Below are positions 24,201 to 36,320 of a stretch of 64,000 nt of DNA, one piece after another (position 1 is the stretch's first letter; the number at the start of each line of letters is the position of its first letter). The stretch spans positions 415,113 through 479,112 of the forward strand of contig CAJNOI010000048.1 in assembly GCA_905250115.1 (NCBI GenBank), given 5' to 3'. Source of the DNA: Adineta steineri (Eukaryota; Rotifera; Eurotatoria; Adinetida; Adinetidae). The position numbers and the translations under genes were made by a program. The notes below the pieces were generated by a model. It worked only from the letters and a program-made list of their open reading frames with translations, did not search any database and was not told the DNA's origin.

Positions 24201-27200
24201 ATATATAAATAACTGAATAGACTATTTTCGATGAAAGTATAGAGATTAAAATACCAGCATGATCTGCATCGTAAAAAACATTATATTATACATAAGAAGA
24301 AAAAAGCACCATAAAAAAGAAACTTGTTTTGAAATTAAATAAACATTTTTACTCTCTACACTCATATTTTATAATAAAATTAATTTTCATGATAAAATGA
24401 TTATCACGCTGTATTAGAAATTAACTATGATGTATTCATTAGCACTTGTGTTTTAGAAAAATAATTAAAAGGGTATATTGAGATGTTATTATAGCTTATA
24501 CTTTTGTATATATATATATGTATTTATTTGAAGAATAATTTTTATAATACTATTCTTAGAGATTTCAATTATATATTTAGAATTTTAAAGCAATTCTTAA
24601 AAGCTTCTTATGTATGTCAATATTAAGATATAGAATATGCGCTAATGGAATATTTATTAAAAATATGAATAACAATATAATTATGCAGTTGAATAAAATA
24701 ATTGATAGATTTTTCTTTTTTCCATAATAATAAATCACATCAATTGTATGGTTTTCTTAAAATTTCTCTATTAATAAATCTTTTCTTTACCTATTCTCGT
24801 AAATCTATTATAACACATATTGATCTTCGATAATCAAAAAGCTTTGAACTCAAAATCATGATTTATTATATGTGAGTAAAAAAGAAAAGGCGTAAAACGA
24901 CTATATATTGTCCTTTTTTTTCTTCTTTTACTGATGTGTATGCACAGAGAAAAAAGATTTTTATTATTTAATACACTTTTGATTAGATGAAACAAATTTA
25001 AGATGACTGCAAGATTCTTATCACCAAATATTACATAGTAAGTAGATTCAATACTACGCATATTCTTTCCAATACACTAAATTGATTTTTGCACCCCACA
25101 AAAAAAAATAGATACCATCATACGAAAACAAATATCATGATCATAAAAATACGTACTTTTTTGAGTTTTGTACTAATGCGATAATTTATTTTCGTATCTA
25201 TATTTAATCTAATATGGCACAATAAAATCATACTTTCTTTTTTTTAAATAGAATATTTATTACTTTATAATATATATAGCGATACAAAAGTAATTATTCT
25301 TTTTTATTTTTTTTGTTGATTATATTTTTACTTAAACAAATGTTATATACAAGTATTTGTTTATAACAAATCATATCTTTCATTATATAAATGATGATAA
25401 AATATGAAAAATATTGATTCGAAACACTCTAATGATTTCAACATTTACTTATTAGTGTATTTAGATAACTAATCGTTCTTAATACGTTAATCAACTAGTT
25501 GTCAGATGATATTTGACAAAAAAAAGAAGAAAAATGATTTTTGCCTTTGAATACCAGGTGACAACGTTATTTTCTATTTTCTCCATTTTCATTATCTCCT
25601 ATTGCTATTGGTGTTGATCGTTAGAAAGCAGACGAGCGAGACTCGTTTTCACTATACACACTGATTGACACACAAGCTTGTATATATATATATGTCGCAA
25701 TATAAAGAAAAAAAGACGGCCTTGAGCAGAGAACAGAGCAAGTAGATTCTTATTTTGCTTGCTTGCTTACTATTCTAACTTAGTACATTTAAAGCAACGA
25801 CGACGTTTCTGATATGTTGCTGTCTTTGCATCATCATTATCGGTTCGATAGTTATAGTAGCTAGAATAGCATTGATGGAAACTGTTGCAGTAATAAGTAA
25901 GCGAGAACGCAAAAATCGTTGTTGATGTTCGTTCGTTGTCCTCACCGCTAAATACACATACACATACACACGTCTTCCTTTTGCTAACGACACCGATACT
26001 TTATTTCATACGTTACATAGAGAGAAAAAGACAAGAAGAGAAAAAAAAGAAAAAGAAAAGAAAAAACGGACGGCTGAATAAAAAGGAAAAGAAGGCGGTC
26101 GCTGTACGTTCGTGTTGTTGTATTCGTCCGTTCTGTTCCTTGTCGCGCGCTTTCTTGTGGCGTTGCGCCGGGTGCCACGGCCACCAGGAGCATCGTCGTT
26201 GCTCTCTGTTTCTCGCATCATCATCAGCAGGCAGCAAGCACAGTAGCAGCAGTAACAGCAACAGCAACAGCAGTAATAGCGACTGGGAGAGAGAGAGAGA
26301 GAAAGAAACGCCTCCGTCCGCGTGTATGTGTGTAGTTCGTCAACAATAAGCAACATCGCTCTCGTGTGTATGCCGATTGTCGATTCTTCATCGTTGTCGT
26401 TGTCGTCATTTACATAGAAGTCAATCACGAGTGTCACCAATAGTCCCCCACCGCCGGTCATTTCGATCACACGATCGTCATCATCGTCGGAAACCTTACT
26501 AGCAACAATACAACCTCTTCTTGAACAAGAAAAAAAAGCTATACAAACAGCGCCACAATCCACTAACACATATTCTTCTTCGACAAATAACCGTTCCTTT
26601 CCATTTCGATGTTGCGGCGAGAGAAAAAATTCTTCTCAAATCCAATCAAACGAACAAACTTCAACGACTGGTTATACACGTCGAAAAAGTTCAACATCAA
26701 GTATTTCATCGCGTCGTCCTTCAACAACTATTATTCGAAACCATCGAAAAACAACTACGAAAACTTTAATAACATCATCATCGACAACAATACCAACATT
26801 AACAAAATCGACGAAAAAACGTCGTCGTCGTGGTGGAATGGCTTCAGCTTGCACTTCTTGTGTTTCATCGAATCATAATCGTCGACGAAGTTCTATAGCT
26901 CTCGACGATATTGCCGCAACTCCTCCTACTGTAACTTCATCTACAAATCCACCATTACTAACTCGCCTTGGACAGATTATATTGAGACGACGAATAAATG
27001 GTGGTACTAATAGTAGTAATAGTAATACTATAGTCAATAGCAAAACCAGGTAAATGAATTGTATCCATATTAAGAATTTAATCATGACATTAACGGCTTA
27101 TATAAATTAATAATAAGTATAGAGTACTTTCTACTTGAAAATTACGCTTTATATTATATTAGAAATCTATACTAGAGATTTTTTTTCTTCTTCTCTTCTC

Positions 27201-30200
27201 CTTTATTATTATGAAATATTCTTCGTTGATAATAGAGAAGAAACGTTTGACTTTTTCACTTATATCCGTAGTAAAACTAGAATAAAACAGTTGAACAGAT
27301 TTTTTTTCTCTATTTGTATATAAATAATATATATATATATATATTTAAAAGATGATATCAGGTAGAATTATAAGCACACATTGACTCTATTATTGTATGT
27401 TTGTAAAAAAAATATAAAAAGACATGTTCACTATTTAATAGATGAAGAAGACGAAGAAAAAAAAGAAAAAAAAATCATTTACTTTGTCCAATAACAAGAA
27501 TAATATGTCTCCAGAGAAGAGACAGTCCACGTAACATACACACATGCACATTTTTATGATGATAATAATAGTATTTTTTTTCCATGTCTTGGATTTTTTT
27601 GACACAATTGTTTTGAATCTGATAATAACCAGAAAAAAAAAGAAAATTAGATTATATATTCTTTACATATATAGTTATATAACTTGTCATTCATATATTG
27701 TTAATATGAATATAAAAATCTAAGACTATCTTTTATATTTTACCATATATTAGAATCCATACATGGAGAAAATAAACGTTGTTGTTTAAATTACTATTAT
27801 TCTGAATTGAGTAGTTGTTGTATACTCGATCGATGAATGAACTTGTTAACTTGAAACTGTGAATGTATGTCTGTGTTGTTGTAGTTTGGCGATGCGAAGG
27901 AATCCATTAGAATGATTGCTTTCAACAATGTAAAGTTGAATGTCTCTCATTCTCTCTCTCTCTCTCTTGTTCTGCATCTTTTCAATGTAGTTCTAGCTAG
28001 AAATAACTAGAGTTTCTTAGTAGTTCTATCAACGCAAATAAAACGATCGAAAAGACCATTGCTATCTTCAAACAACATACCATCACTATTCTATCTACTG
28101 TTTCTCTCTTCTATGTAGTTCTAACTGAGTATGTGTGTGTGTGTATGTCTTCCTCTCTGTCTCTCTATCTTCTGTAAAAACACTCTTTACTCCTCGTTCG
28201 GATGACTAAAAAAAGAAGAGAGAAAGTAGAGAATCTCGATTTATTATGATTGTTGTTGTTGTTGTCGCTCGTTCGTCGTTGACGGTCGACGTCGATTTCC
28301 GGACTTATTCCTTTCACTCCTCCATTTTTACTTTGGCATTATCATCATCATCATCATCATCATCATCGTCGTCGTCGTCGTCGTTGGTAGCAGCATCATT
28401 ACTTTCATGACGACTCTCACCGTCTATTTTGCATTATCATCACCATCAGCTTTATCATCATTGTTACCAGAACCATCACCTCCACCACCACCAACACCAT
28501 CAACGCCAACAATTCCATCATTTCAAATGATTTCAAATCCAACCAAAATAAAACCAATTCCATCAATAAATATGACAGTACCACACACATCATCAGTTCA
28601 AACACCTCAATCAAGACAAACCTCATTAAAAAGAAATAAAACATTTTTCGAAAGATTTAATCACACATCGCCATTAGCAATCTCACAACTACAAGAACAA
28701 GAACAGCAACAAAATAATTTACCGAGTGAACCACGTACTCGTCTACGTCGACGATTAACATTTCGTCGTAGTCTACGGCAAACCACACCGAACAAAGAGG
28801 GAGATATTGATGATGGAATAAGGTCGGTTTCTCTTTGTTTCTTTTTTTCATGCGAATATTCTTACTTCGATATATCATTGACGTGATCGATGACTTCTTG
28901 TCATGAATACATAGAAACAACTAGTTAAGTGTCAATCTTAAGATGTTTTTCTGCACTTTTGTACATATTAATGTTGCCTTAGTATACCAATCGAATAAAT
29001 AGTTCCCCAATGTATACGTAAAGATTCTATCATCGCGCTTTTTCTCTCTGCTTAATGTATATATAGTTATTTTACCAAGAAGAAGAAGAAAAAAAACAGA
29101 TTTTCATCTGCAAGAAGTCATTTCATAGTTGTCTTTTTCTATTGATAGAAGATTTTTTTTCTGCTATTAACTTTTGAAATCTTAATGAATAATACTAATC
29201 GAAGTCTTTCCTATGATTTTAAACCTACTTTACGACGAAGTTTACGAATTAATCCGATTGAAAACAAGTAAGAAATATAAACTAATATATTTAGAAGATA
29301 TTTTGACGCATGAATGTCTCGAGTATTCAATCAATTATCACTCAAAATAAATAATATTCTTTTACGAACTGTATGAATAGATAGATATATAGTTATAATA
29401 AGAATAACTAAATTTCCCTAAAGAAAAGAATTTTCATTAATATAAATATTTCTTTTGACTAGCGAGAGAACTGTCTTCATATTGAGAGAAGGTTAATCTA
29501 TTTCGAAACAAAGATAATAGATAATTATTCTTGTTTTGTTCTATTGAAATGAAGAGGTGGCTACCTTCATTTCCTTAAAACTAAAAATCTATTTTTAGGG
29601 TCCAATGTATATACTTGATGATCTATAAATCATCTTCTTTTTTCGGTTGTAATTCTAATCATACAGTATGTATGTATGATGAACATAATACATATACTAA
29701 AATATAGATCAATGTATTGTACTAACAAATAATAATATTCCCGAAAAAGAAAAACAAATGTTAGAAATTGAACATAATCTAATGAAGTTAGGAAATCGTA
29801 ATTTTTGTTTATTTTTTGAATAATTCATTGTACTTGAATAACGAAATATTCACGTGTCTGCATTATAAAGAGTAAATGAAGCGTGACGACTATATACATT
29901 TACATATATATTTCTTTTTTATCACTTTTGTTTTTCTCTGATTCTTATTCGTCGTTATCGTCTTTATCATTATCTTATCGTATTGCCTATGATACTTTTT
30001 ATTTTATTGATCAAGTTAAAATAACACGTGTGTACATACATATATACAAACATGCTTTCTTGCCTCCAGAGAGATGCACATGGAGCATCTTATTGATATT
30101 TGAAAGAAAAGAAAATGCCCAAAGTGCAGTTAAGTGATGTCATGTGGTGATAGTCATAGTAGTAGTGGTGATGATATGACTGTAAAAAGAACATGGTTTA

Positions 30201-33200
30201 TTACTTTCTTAACATTTCTATTTTAATAAAAATGATAATAAAAAAATTTAATTCGATTCTTTTTTTTTCTCTTTTTGTCATATAGCTTTGATGTGGATGG
30301 TTCATCATCATCATCACCACGTGGTATTCTTAATTCTCATAATAATATATCATCAACATCATCACATCATCAACAACATGGTACAACAAATACAATTAAT
30401 AAAACAACAACATCAACAAGTGGTAGTGGAATGCATAGACGCGAATCATTTTTATATAAGTGTGATAGTGATAATGATCTTTCACCAAAATGTATTTCGC
30501 GTAATCCGTCCATCGGATCAGAATTGTAAGTAGTTAAAATATGTTAAATCGATAAATAGAAGAAGGATGAAAGAACGAAAGAAGAAAGAGTATAACTTTC
30601 TTTTCTTCTGTGCCCTCATTTTTGTTTTCTTTCTTCTTTCTTCTTTTCTTTCTGTTTGCTTCTTAAATCTCGTTTACCTATTTTCTTATATTATATTATT
30701 ATGAATAACAGTTAGAGAAAACGTAATAATTGATTATTTCAATTCGCAATCATTCTTTCGTCGTTCCCTGCCTCTCTCTCTCTCACACACACTTTTGTTG
30801 CCAACTGTACCCCTGGTAGTACTGTTGGGGTATACGTTAGTGTCTGACTTTCTGTCGGCTACCTACTACACACCAAACATATGCCGCACTATCGATATAT
30901 GGAGGAGAATGAGTATGAATGATTGATCAATAGAAAAGAGAACAACCAACATGGAGCGTGTCAAAAGCGCTTTTAAAAAACCAATTTTTAGACTTGGCTC
31001 TAAATTATCTAACAAGTAAGATTCATAAATATATATTACATATATTTATAGACTTAGAACATCTTTAGTTTTAATCTTTCTTCTTCTTCTTTTTTCTTCT
31101 TTTTCTTTTCATATTATAATGTTAGACCGTTTTATAGTCCTCGTCTTCCGTTCTTTCTTTTTTCCTCTTATTCACATTACACGTCCGGTGCTAGAGTTTT
31201 GTTCCTGTATTGCAATCAGAGTTTGTTTCATTTGCGTTTTTGACAGAACAACGTTCGACACACATTTGTTTCTTATCTTATGCTCACTCTCTATAGAACC
31301 TCCTTGTCGTTTATTCTCCTTCTGTCTCTCTCTCTCTCTCGTACTCGTACTCGCTCTCTCTCTCTCCTCTCTTCTTCACATCTCTATTCTTTGTCTTTCT
31401 CTGCTACTCTACTCATCCGCACCAATCAGCAGCAGCAAAAAGCAAACAACATGAAAAGGCAGAAACAGAATCAGTCATAGTTACAGAAATATCATACGTC
31501 ATCTACCATGCGAGCACGTAGTCATACTGAGCTTGATACCCGACAACATTTAGACTCATTAGAAACTTGTTTACCTGATCAAAATGAAATTAGTTTTCAT
31601 CTTCGACCAACTTCATATGTTTCCTGGATGAAAAGGTATTCTTTTAATTTTTTTACCTGTAATCTATCAAAATCTTTCTAATTTACCTTTTGTTTTTATT
31701 GAAGAGAAATTCCCCCGTATTTTATCAGATAATCTATTTAAAAAGTCAGCAAAAATATATAAATTCTATTGAGTTAATTTATGCAATAGATAATTCTGTA
31801 ATTCTTCAAATTAATTTAACAACAGAAGTATTATATAATTAAATAATGTGAGATATTGTTAGTAATAGAATGAGAAATGTTAGACAAAAAAAAGCCGCCT
31901 GTTAAAAGTCAAAAATTACATGAAAGACTATCATTGATGCATGTTAAAACACAATAAAAATTAAACAAATTGTTTCGAATAATAACAGTTGTCTAATAGA
32001 TATAAAACTATATGACATTGAGATTAAGAGTCTTAGTTTCTTTTATTATTATTATTTTCTTTTCTTCTTCTTTTTTTTTTCTTTTTTCAAATAACTGTCA
32101 TCTCTTCTGTGTATAGAACACAAGTTATCGTGATTTCCACATCAATAGAGAATGGAACCTGCTTGCCTTTTAACAAAAAAAAGACCTAGCCGACTCCTGT
32201 TGTTTTTCTCTTTTTTTATTCTCTCCAGTCAAGCTTTGTAGTTGAGAAGAAAAAAAAGATGACAACGATGATTTTAAGTAGAATGCTGACATGTCACGTC
32301 TTTGTGTTTTTTTAAAAGATATGCCGTCATTCTTATTTTATCCTTTCATTTCTTATTTATTTCTACGATTATATTTGAAATATCTCAATTGTATTTTCTT
32401 TATACAATAAGAAAAAATGCGTAGTAGTCATTTTATTCATAAACAACCTATTCAGATTTACCGCTCGGTTATTATTCATAATAATACATCGTCTAATAAT
32501 GATAATGATCGAGCATCAAGTCTTACAAATATTTATAGAATCGAGTGGTACGCCTTTTTATCAATATATAATCGGCTTACTCTTGTTAAGAAGAAGAAGA
32601 AAAAAAAAGAAGATTGAAGTTTTTCATGAGATATACTTTTTTGTTTTAGGCATCAAGATGACATGATCGTCACTCCGTTTGCTCAGCTTCTTGCCAGTCT
32701 TAAAAATGTGCGGAAAAATTTTGTTGATCTTACTCATATACCACCGGAGAGGTAAAATAATCCTTTTGAAAAGAAAAGAAATTGTTTTTATCATCATCAA
32801 TCTTGTCAATAGAGCGAAGAGAACAAGTCAACTGGGTAATGCTCAATCAGGTCCGCCTAATTCTAATAAAATGATAACTACAATATCAGGTAAAAACTTA
32901 TTTTTGTTTTTAACTTTAAATTTATTTTAATTTATCTTCTATTAATAGATGATAGTTCACTATCACAAGCAATAGCGACATTAGAAGAACTTGATTGGTG
33001 TTTAGAACAATTAGAAACGATGCAGACACATAAATCTGTTTCTGACTTAGCCTCGCTCAAAGTATGAATCATCATTATCCTAGTGGCAAATATAAATTAC
33101 TTTTTTTTCTTCTTCTTCTTTAGTTTAAGCGTATGCTCAATAAAGAACTATCTCATTTTGCTGAAAATAATAAATCCGGAGCACAAATTAGTGATTATTT

Positions 33201-34906
33201 ATATTCAACTTATACAGGTAAATAGAAATTTTCTTTTTTTACTTTTTTTAATACTAAAAATAAATATCATGTTTTTTTTTTATTCTTCTTTAAATAGACA
33301 AAAAAGAACCCGATGTTGATTTATCTCGTGGCCCTCAAATGGACGAATCTACTATAGTTATAACAACAAAAACACTTGATAATATGCCCATGTCATCATC
33401 AACTATAATGGGTCAAATAGCTGGTATACATACAACAGCATTTATAATACCAAATCCAATACCAGAATTAGGTGTTGATACACCTTATGTTGATGAATTA
33501 CGTTCTGTACTTAGTCATATTAATGATTGGGGTTTAGATACATTTCGTATAGAAGAGTTAAGTGGTCAACGACCATTAACAGTTATAACATATAAAATAT
33601 TTCAAGAACGTTCACTTCTAAAAACATATGCTATTGAACCTCATACATTAATCTCTTATTTGCTCACACTTGAAGATCATTATCAATCAGTGCCATATCA
33701 TAATAAAGCCCATGGAGCTGATGTCTGTCAATCCATGCATGTATTGCTCAATGCTTCTGCCCTCGAAGTAAGAAATAACAAAAACTTTTAATAAATATTT
33801 TTATATTTATTTATTTTTTTTCTTATCAACTAAAGGGTGTATTTACTGAACTGGAAATTATGTCAGCAATATTTGCATCTGCTGTACATGATGTTGATCA
33901 TCCCGGTGTAACAAATCAATTTCTAATTAATACAAGTATGAGAAGAAGAAGAAAAATATATATTCAATTTTGTTTCTATTTTCTCTATTTAGGAAGTGAC
34001 TTAGCTTTAATGTATAATGATGAAAGTGTCCTAGAAAATCATCATTTAGCTGTTGCATTTAAATTATTACAAGCTAAAGAAAGAAATATATTTTCACATT
34101 TAACAGCTAAACAATTAAAAAATCTACGTAAAATGGTTATTGATATGGTTTTAGCCACCGATATGTCGAAACATATGCAATTACTAGCGGACTTAAAAAC
34201 AATGGTTGAATCAAAAAAAGTTACAGGAAATAATATAATTATGCTTGAATCATATGATGATAGAATTCAGGTGCTTCAAAATATGATTCACTGTGCTGAT
34301 TTATCAAATCCAACAAAACCATTAGATATCTATATAAAATGGACTGATCGTATCATGGAAGAATTTTGGAGACAAGGAGATAAAGAACTTGAACTAAGAT
34401 TAGAAATTTCACCCATGTGTGATAGACGTGTAGCTAGTGTTGAAAAACATCAAGTTGGATTTATTGAATTTATTGTACATCCATTATGGGAAACATGGGC
34501 GGATTTAGTTTATCCGGATGCAAGTGCTATTTTAGAAACATTAGAACAAAATCGAGATTGGTATCAAGCTCGTCTTTCACCCACATCATCATCAGCTACA
34601 AATATATCGAATACGTCTCCTCCATCTTCTTCTAATCCTACGATAATGACGACAACAATATCATCAAATGAATTGGACTCATTACAACCGGTATCATCAT
34701 CTTTAACTACAACATCATCTGATGTACTTACATCAGTAGTGACAGTAAATGCGATTTCAGCCGGTGATCAACTCATTCCCGCATCTGCTACTGTTTTATC
34801 TTCTTCTTCTTCTTCTTCGTCTACGTCTCGAACAGCAACATCGACATCTGCCAATGGTGGTAGTGCTAGTGAATTCCAACTGACGGTGACACCAGCCACA
34901 TCCTGA
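17803..34906 (+). CDS. PDE4: cAMP-specific 3',5'-cyclic phosphodiesterase 4 (whole locus, multiple first exons)
   Basis: Hydrolyses cAMP. UCR1 exon 30286-30525; common exons 32650-32751, 32813-32889, 32949-33061, 33124-33217, 33298-33767, 33836-33935, 33993-34906. UCR1 has [19 protein letters not shown] with a PKA site (RRES). UCR2 starts [20 protein letters not shown] and has [16 protein letters not shown]. The catalytic domain shows the metal and substrate residues: [16 protein letters not shown], the Asp of HCADLSNP, and the Gln of [19 protein letters not shown]. It ends in a Ser/Thr-rich tail. Using the 17803 first exon the protein is 861 residues. Seven candidate first exons upstream of UCR1 would give long forms, and three between UCR1 and UCR2 would give short forms. 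All ten end in phase 2, which matches both acceptor exons. This is the promoter layout known for animal PDE4 genes. A 57-bp intron at 33936-33992 is open in frame. Confidence 0.95.
18279..21773. other. PDE4 5' intronic region between first exons L1 and L2
   Basis: 3.5 kb of AT-rich DNA. Small open frames (18894-19082, 19594-19797, 20533-20715, 20809-21075) lack the phase-2 donor that marks the PDE4 first exons and resemble nothing known. A microsatellite (GA)n lies near 21453-21470. Further unrecognised first exons are possible. Confidence 0.4.
21774..21832 (+). CDS. PDE4: PDE4 alternative first exon L2 (long form)
   Basis: A short exon encoding [19 protein letters not shown] before a phase-2 GTATTT donor. 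The joined frame continues RR into FDVDG of UCR1. It is strongly basic, like several targeting N-termini in this family. Called from the ATG, the donor and the phase match only. Confidence 0.62.
21833..23478. other. PDE4 5' intronic region between L2 and L3
   Basis: 1.6 kb of AT-rich DNA with GA-rich patches. No coding exon recognised. The open frame at 23218-23421 lacks a phase-2 donor. Confidence 0.4.
23479..23663 (+). CDS. PDE4: PDE4 alternative first exon L3 (long form, RRHSW motif)
   Basis: 61 codons plus AG before a GTGAGA donor, phase 2. The peptide contains [10 protein letters not shown]. The RRHS motif is a protein kinase A consensus and is also found in the N-terminus of vertebrate PDE4D3, where it is phosphorylated. 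This makes it one of the better supported first exons. A Ser run (DSSSSSSP) precedes it. Confidence 0.78.
23952..24037 (+). CDS. PDE4: PDE4 alternative first exon L4 (long form, RRHSI motif)
   Basis: Encodes [20 protein letters not shown] and further residues, then AA before a GTGAGC donor in phase 2. It shares the RRHS PKA consensus with the exon about 300 bp upstream, which suggests the two first exons are related, perhaps by duplication. Confidence 0.75.
24038..26417. other. PDE4 5' intronic region between L4 and L5
   Basis: 2.4 kb, AT-rich until about 26080, then a clear rise in G+C and CpG to about 26480. Several overlapping open frames on both strands in that stretch are low-complexity products of CAG/CTG and purine runs. 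A (TA)n microsatellite lies near 25680-25692. The CpG-rich patch is probably the promoter or 5' UTR of the following first exon. Confidence 0.45.
26838..27049 (+). CDS. PDE4: PDE4 alternative first exon L5 (long form; may extend upstream to 26418)
   Basis: 70 codons from the first in-frame ATG, ending ACC AG before GTAAAT, phase 2. The same frame is open without interruption back to 26418, just after an acceptor-like ACATAG. Its translation there (Ser/Thr/Arg-rich, with [18 protein letters not shown]) looks coding. The true N-terminus may therefore include an earlier exon holding the ATG. The basic segment KKRRRRGG lies directly before the called ATG. Confidence 0.65.
27050..28406. other. PDE4 5' intronic region between L5 and L6
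   Basis: 1.36 kb with microsatellites: (TA)n near 27328-27346, (TC)n near 27953-27968 and (TG)n near 28133-28144. No exon recognised apart from the trinucleotide run recorded separately. Confidence 0.45.
28340..28385 (+). repeat. ATC/GTC trinucleotide run
   Basis: About eight ATC units followed by five or six GTC units, just upstream of the L6 ATG. It is probably 5' UTR of that PDE4 transcript. Confidence 0.8.
28407..28822 (+). CDS. PDE4: PDE4 alternative first exon L6 (long form)
   Basis: 138 codons plus AG before GTCGGT, phase 2. The peptide is Pro-rich ([15 protein letters not shown]), then basic: [15 protein letters not shown], with possible PKA-type RRxT/S sites. No known domain. Reading it into UCR1 gives a PDE4 long form of about 841 residues. 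Confidence 0.72.
29185..29267 (+). CDS. PDE4: PDE4 alternative first exon L7 (long form)
   Basis: Short exon, [20 protein letters not shown] and a few more residues, ending AAC AA before GTAAGA, phase 2. LRRSLR is a PKA-like site. It is the first exon nearest to UCR1. Confidence 0.7.
30286..30525 (+). CDS. PDE4: PDE4 UCR1 exon
   Basis: Internal exon after a TATAG acceptor. It encodes [13 protein letters not shown], a low-complexity Ser/Thr/His linker, then the conserved [17 protein letters not shown] and [10 protein letters not shown]. Family knowledge: phosphorylation of the RRES serine by PKA relieves UCR autoinhibition. The linker replaces the longer conserved piece of vertebrate UCR1. 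Confidence 0.93.
30951..31015 (+). CDS. PDE4: PDE4 alternative first exon S1 (short form)
   Basis: Lies after UCR1. It encodes [20 protein letters not shown] plus NK, basic and amphipathic, with a phase-2 GTAAGA donor that joins directly to UCR2 ([10 protein letters not shown]). It would give a UCR1-less short isoform. Confidence 0.72.
31508..31635 (+). CDS. PDE4: PDE4 alternative first exon S2 (short form)
   Basis: 42 codons, [20 protein letters not shown] continuing to [11 protein letters not shown], with a phase-2 GTATTC donor joining UCR2. A C/T-rich stretch (about 31080-31390) precedes it and may be promoter or UTR. Confidence 0.75.
31636..32416. other. PDE4 intronic region between S2 and S3
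   Basis: 0.78 kb of AT-rich DNA with T-rich tracts. No exon recognised. Confidence 0.45.
32417..32547 (+). CDS. PDE4: PDE4 alternative first exon S3 (short form)
   Basis: 43 codons, [20 protein letters not shown] continuing to NIYRIEW, ending TG before GTACGC, phase 2. It lies only about 100 bp before the UCR2 exon, so it could be the promoter-proximal short form. The tryptophan codon is completed by the first base of the UCR2 exon. Confidence 0.68.
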
Positions 34907-36320
34907 GATCGATTCAAGTTTTCTTCTTCCCTTGTTCATCCTTTTTCTTTTCATCCTCAATCAAAATCTCTCTCTCTTCTTTTTTTTCAGTGTAATGCGG
35001 TATATCCGCACTGTGTTCTATTTGTTTCTTTTTACTTTTGATCTGTTCTTTTCTGTTCATTTTTTTTTGCTCTTTTTTTTTGTTCGGTGTTTGAGCCGGC
35101 TTTTTTTCTCTCGACTCGAATAAAAAACAAAAATAAAAACGACATTATATCAGGTAGGTTCACTCATTTTCAAATGAAGATTTATTTAAGTAAATTTTCA
35201 TTAGAGATAATACAAATAATTCAAGAGATTATTTAAAGACAACAAAAAGAAAAACACACTACTTTTTATAATTAAACTAATTAAAATTTGTTGCTATATT
35301 TTTGGAACACATGCAGTTAGGTCTTTTGAAACTAAAGAGTCCTATGTTGATATTTATCTCTCACAAATTAATTAAATCGGACTTTTAAAATCAAGAATAG
35401 TTGTGATAAAAATATCGATGTGTTAATATATATAGCTAATGTTACTTCCATACAAGTACATTGTCAGCGAATATTATTTTTCATTGTCTACAATTTTTAT
35501 TCAATACAGAATAGAAGTTAGACAGAGTGTGAAATTTATTAATTAGTATTTTTTTTCAATTTGAAATAAAAATTCTATTTTGTAATATTAAATGCGTTAT
35601 GAAGTGAAGCTAAATTAAATTTTTCTCTTGTTGAATAACTTATAAAAAAAATTACAGAATATTATAAGTGTTAATAGATTTATCATGAAAGTGTTACTAC
35701 AAGATTATATAACACGCTAAAAGATCAGGAAAATAGTTAGAATTTAAGTGGAATATGAACTCTTCGAAAGGTACTGATTAGTATAAATAAGCACAACAGC
35801 ACGTTGGGTTCGACTATGGTTTTATTTGCCTTCTCGATGAGAATGACACACACAATAGAGAAAAATTTATAATAACTTCCATTATCTCTTGAGTTCAAAA
35901 AGTAGAAAGTCTACGGGGAAGCAGATATGAATGTCGTCTATGGGAGTCCTTTATCTCTTTCAAGTTAACAGTATCATTTTTATTACCATTTCCTGTTCTA
36001 CTTGTGATATTTAAAACTAAAATTGAAGTTCGATACTTTATTGTTTCCTAAAATTATATACATAAATATTTAATGATGTCCTGGATCAAAAAAACATTTA
36101 TTAGCATCGTCTTTTTCATTTCATCGTTTACCGTTGCATTGATAAAATCACGAATGCTTTATTTTTTTATTTAGGAGAAAGATGGCAGAGTAAGCTGAAT
36201 CACATTTTCTATTCATTTCTGAATGGACAAATCACGAGAGGAAAAATGAGTCATATATCATGAGTCATAGAGACGATATTTGGAAAAATCTACTTAGATT
36301 TACTTCACTTTTTAATAAAG
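34907..36320. other. Intergenic, PDE4 to METTL13
   Basis: Contains the PDE4 3' UTR (T/C-rich, with AATAAA near 35118) and 1.1 kb of AT-rich DNA. No coding signal or repeat recognised. Confidence 0.5.

Noticed and set aside
25936-26409. Open frames on both strands in the CpG-rich patch
   Set aside because: Several frames open at once because of CAG, GA and CA repeats; codon choice unlike the real genes nearby.
30139-30190. ATG exon [14 protein letters not shown] as a further PDE4 first exon
   Set aside because: The only donor (ACT then GTAAAA) leaves phase 0, which does not fit UCR1.
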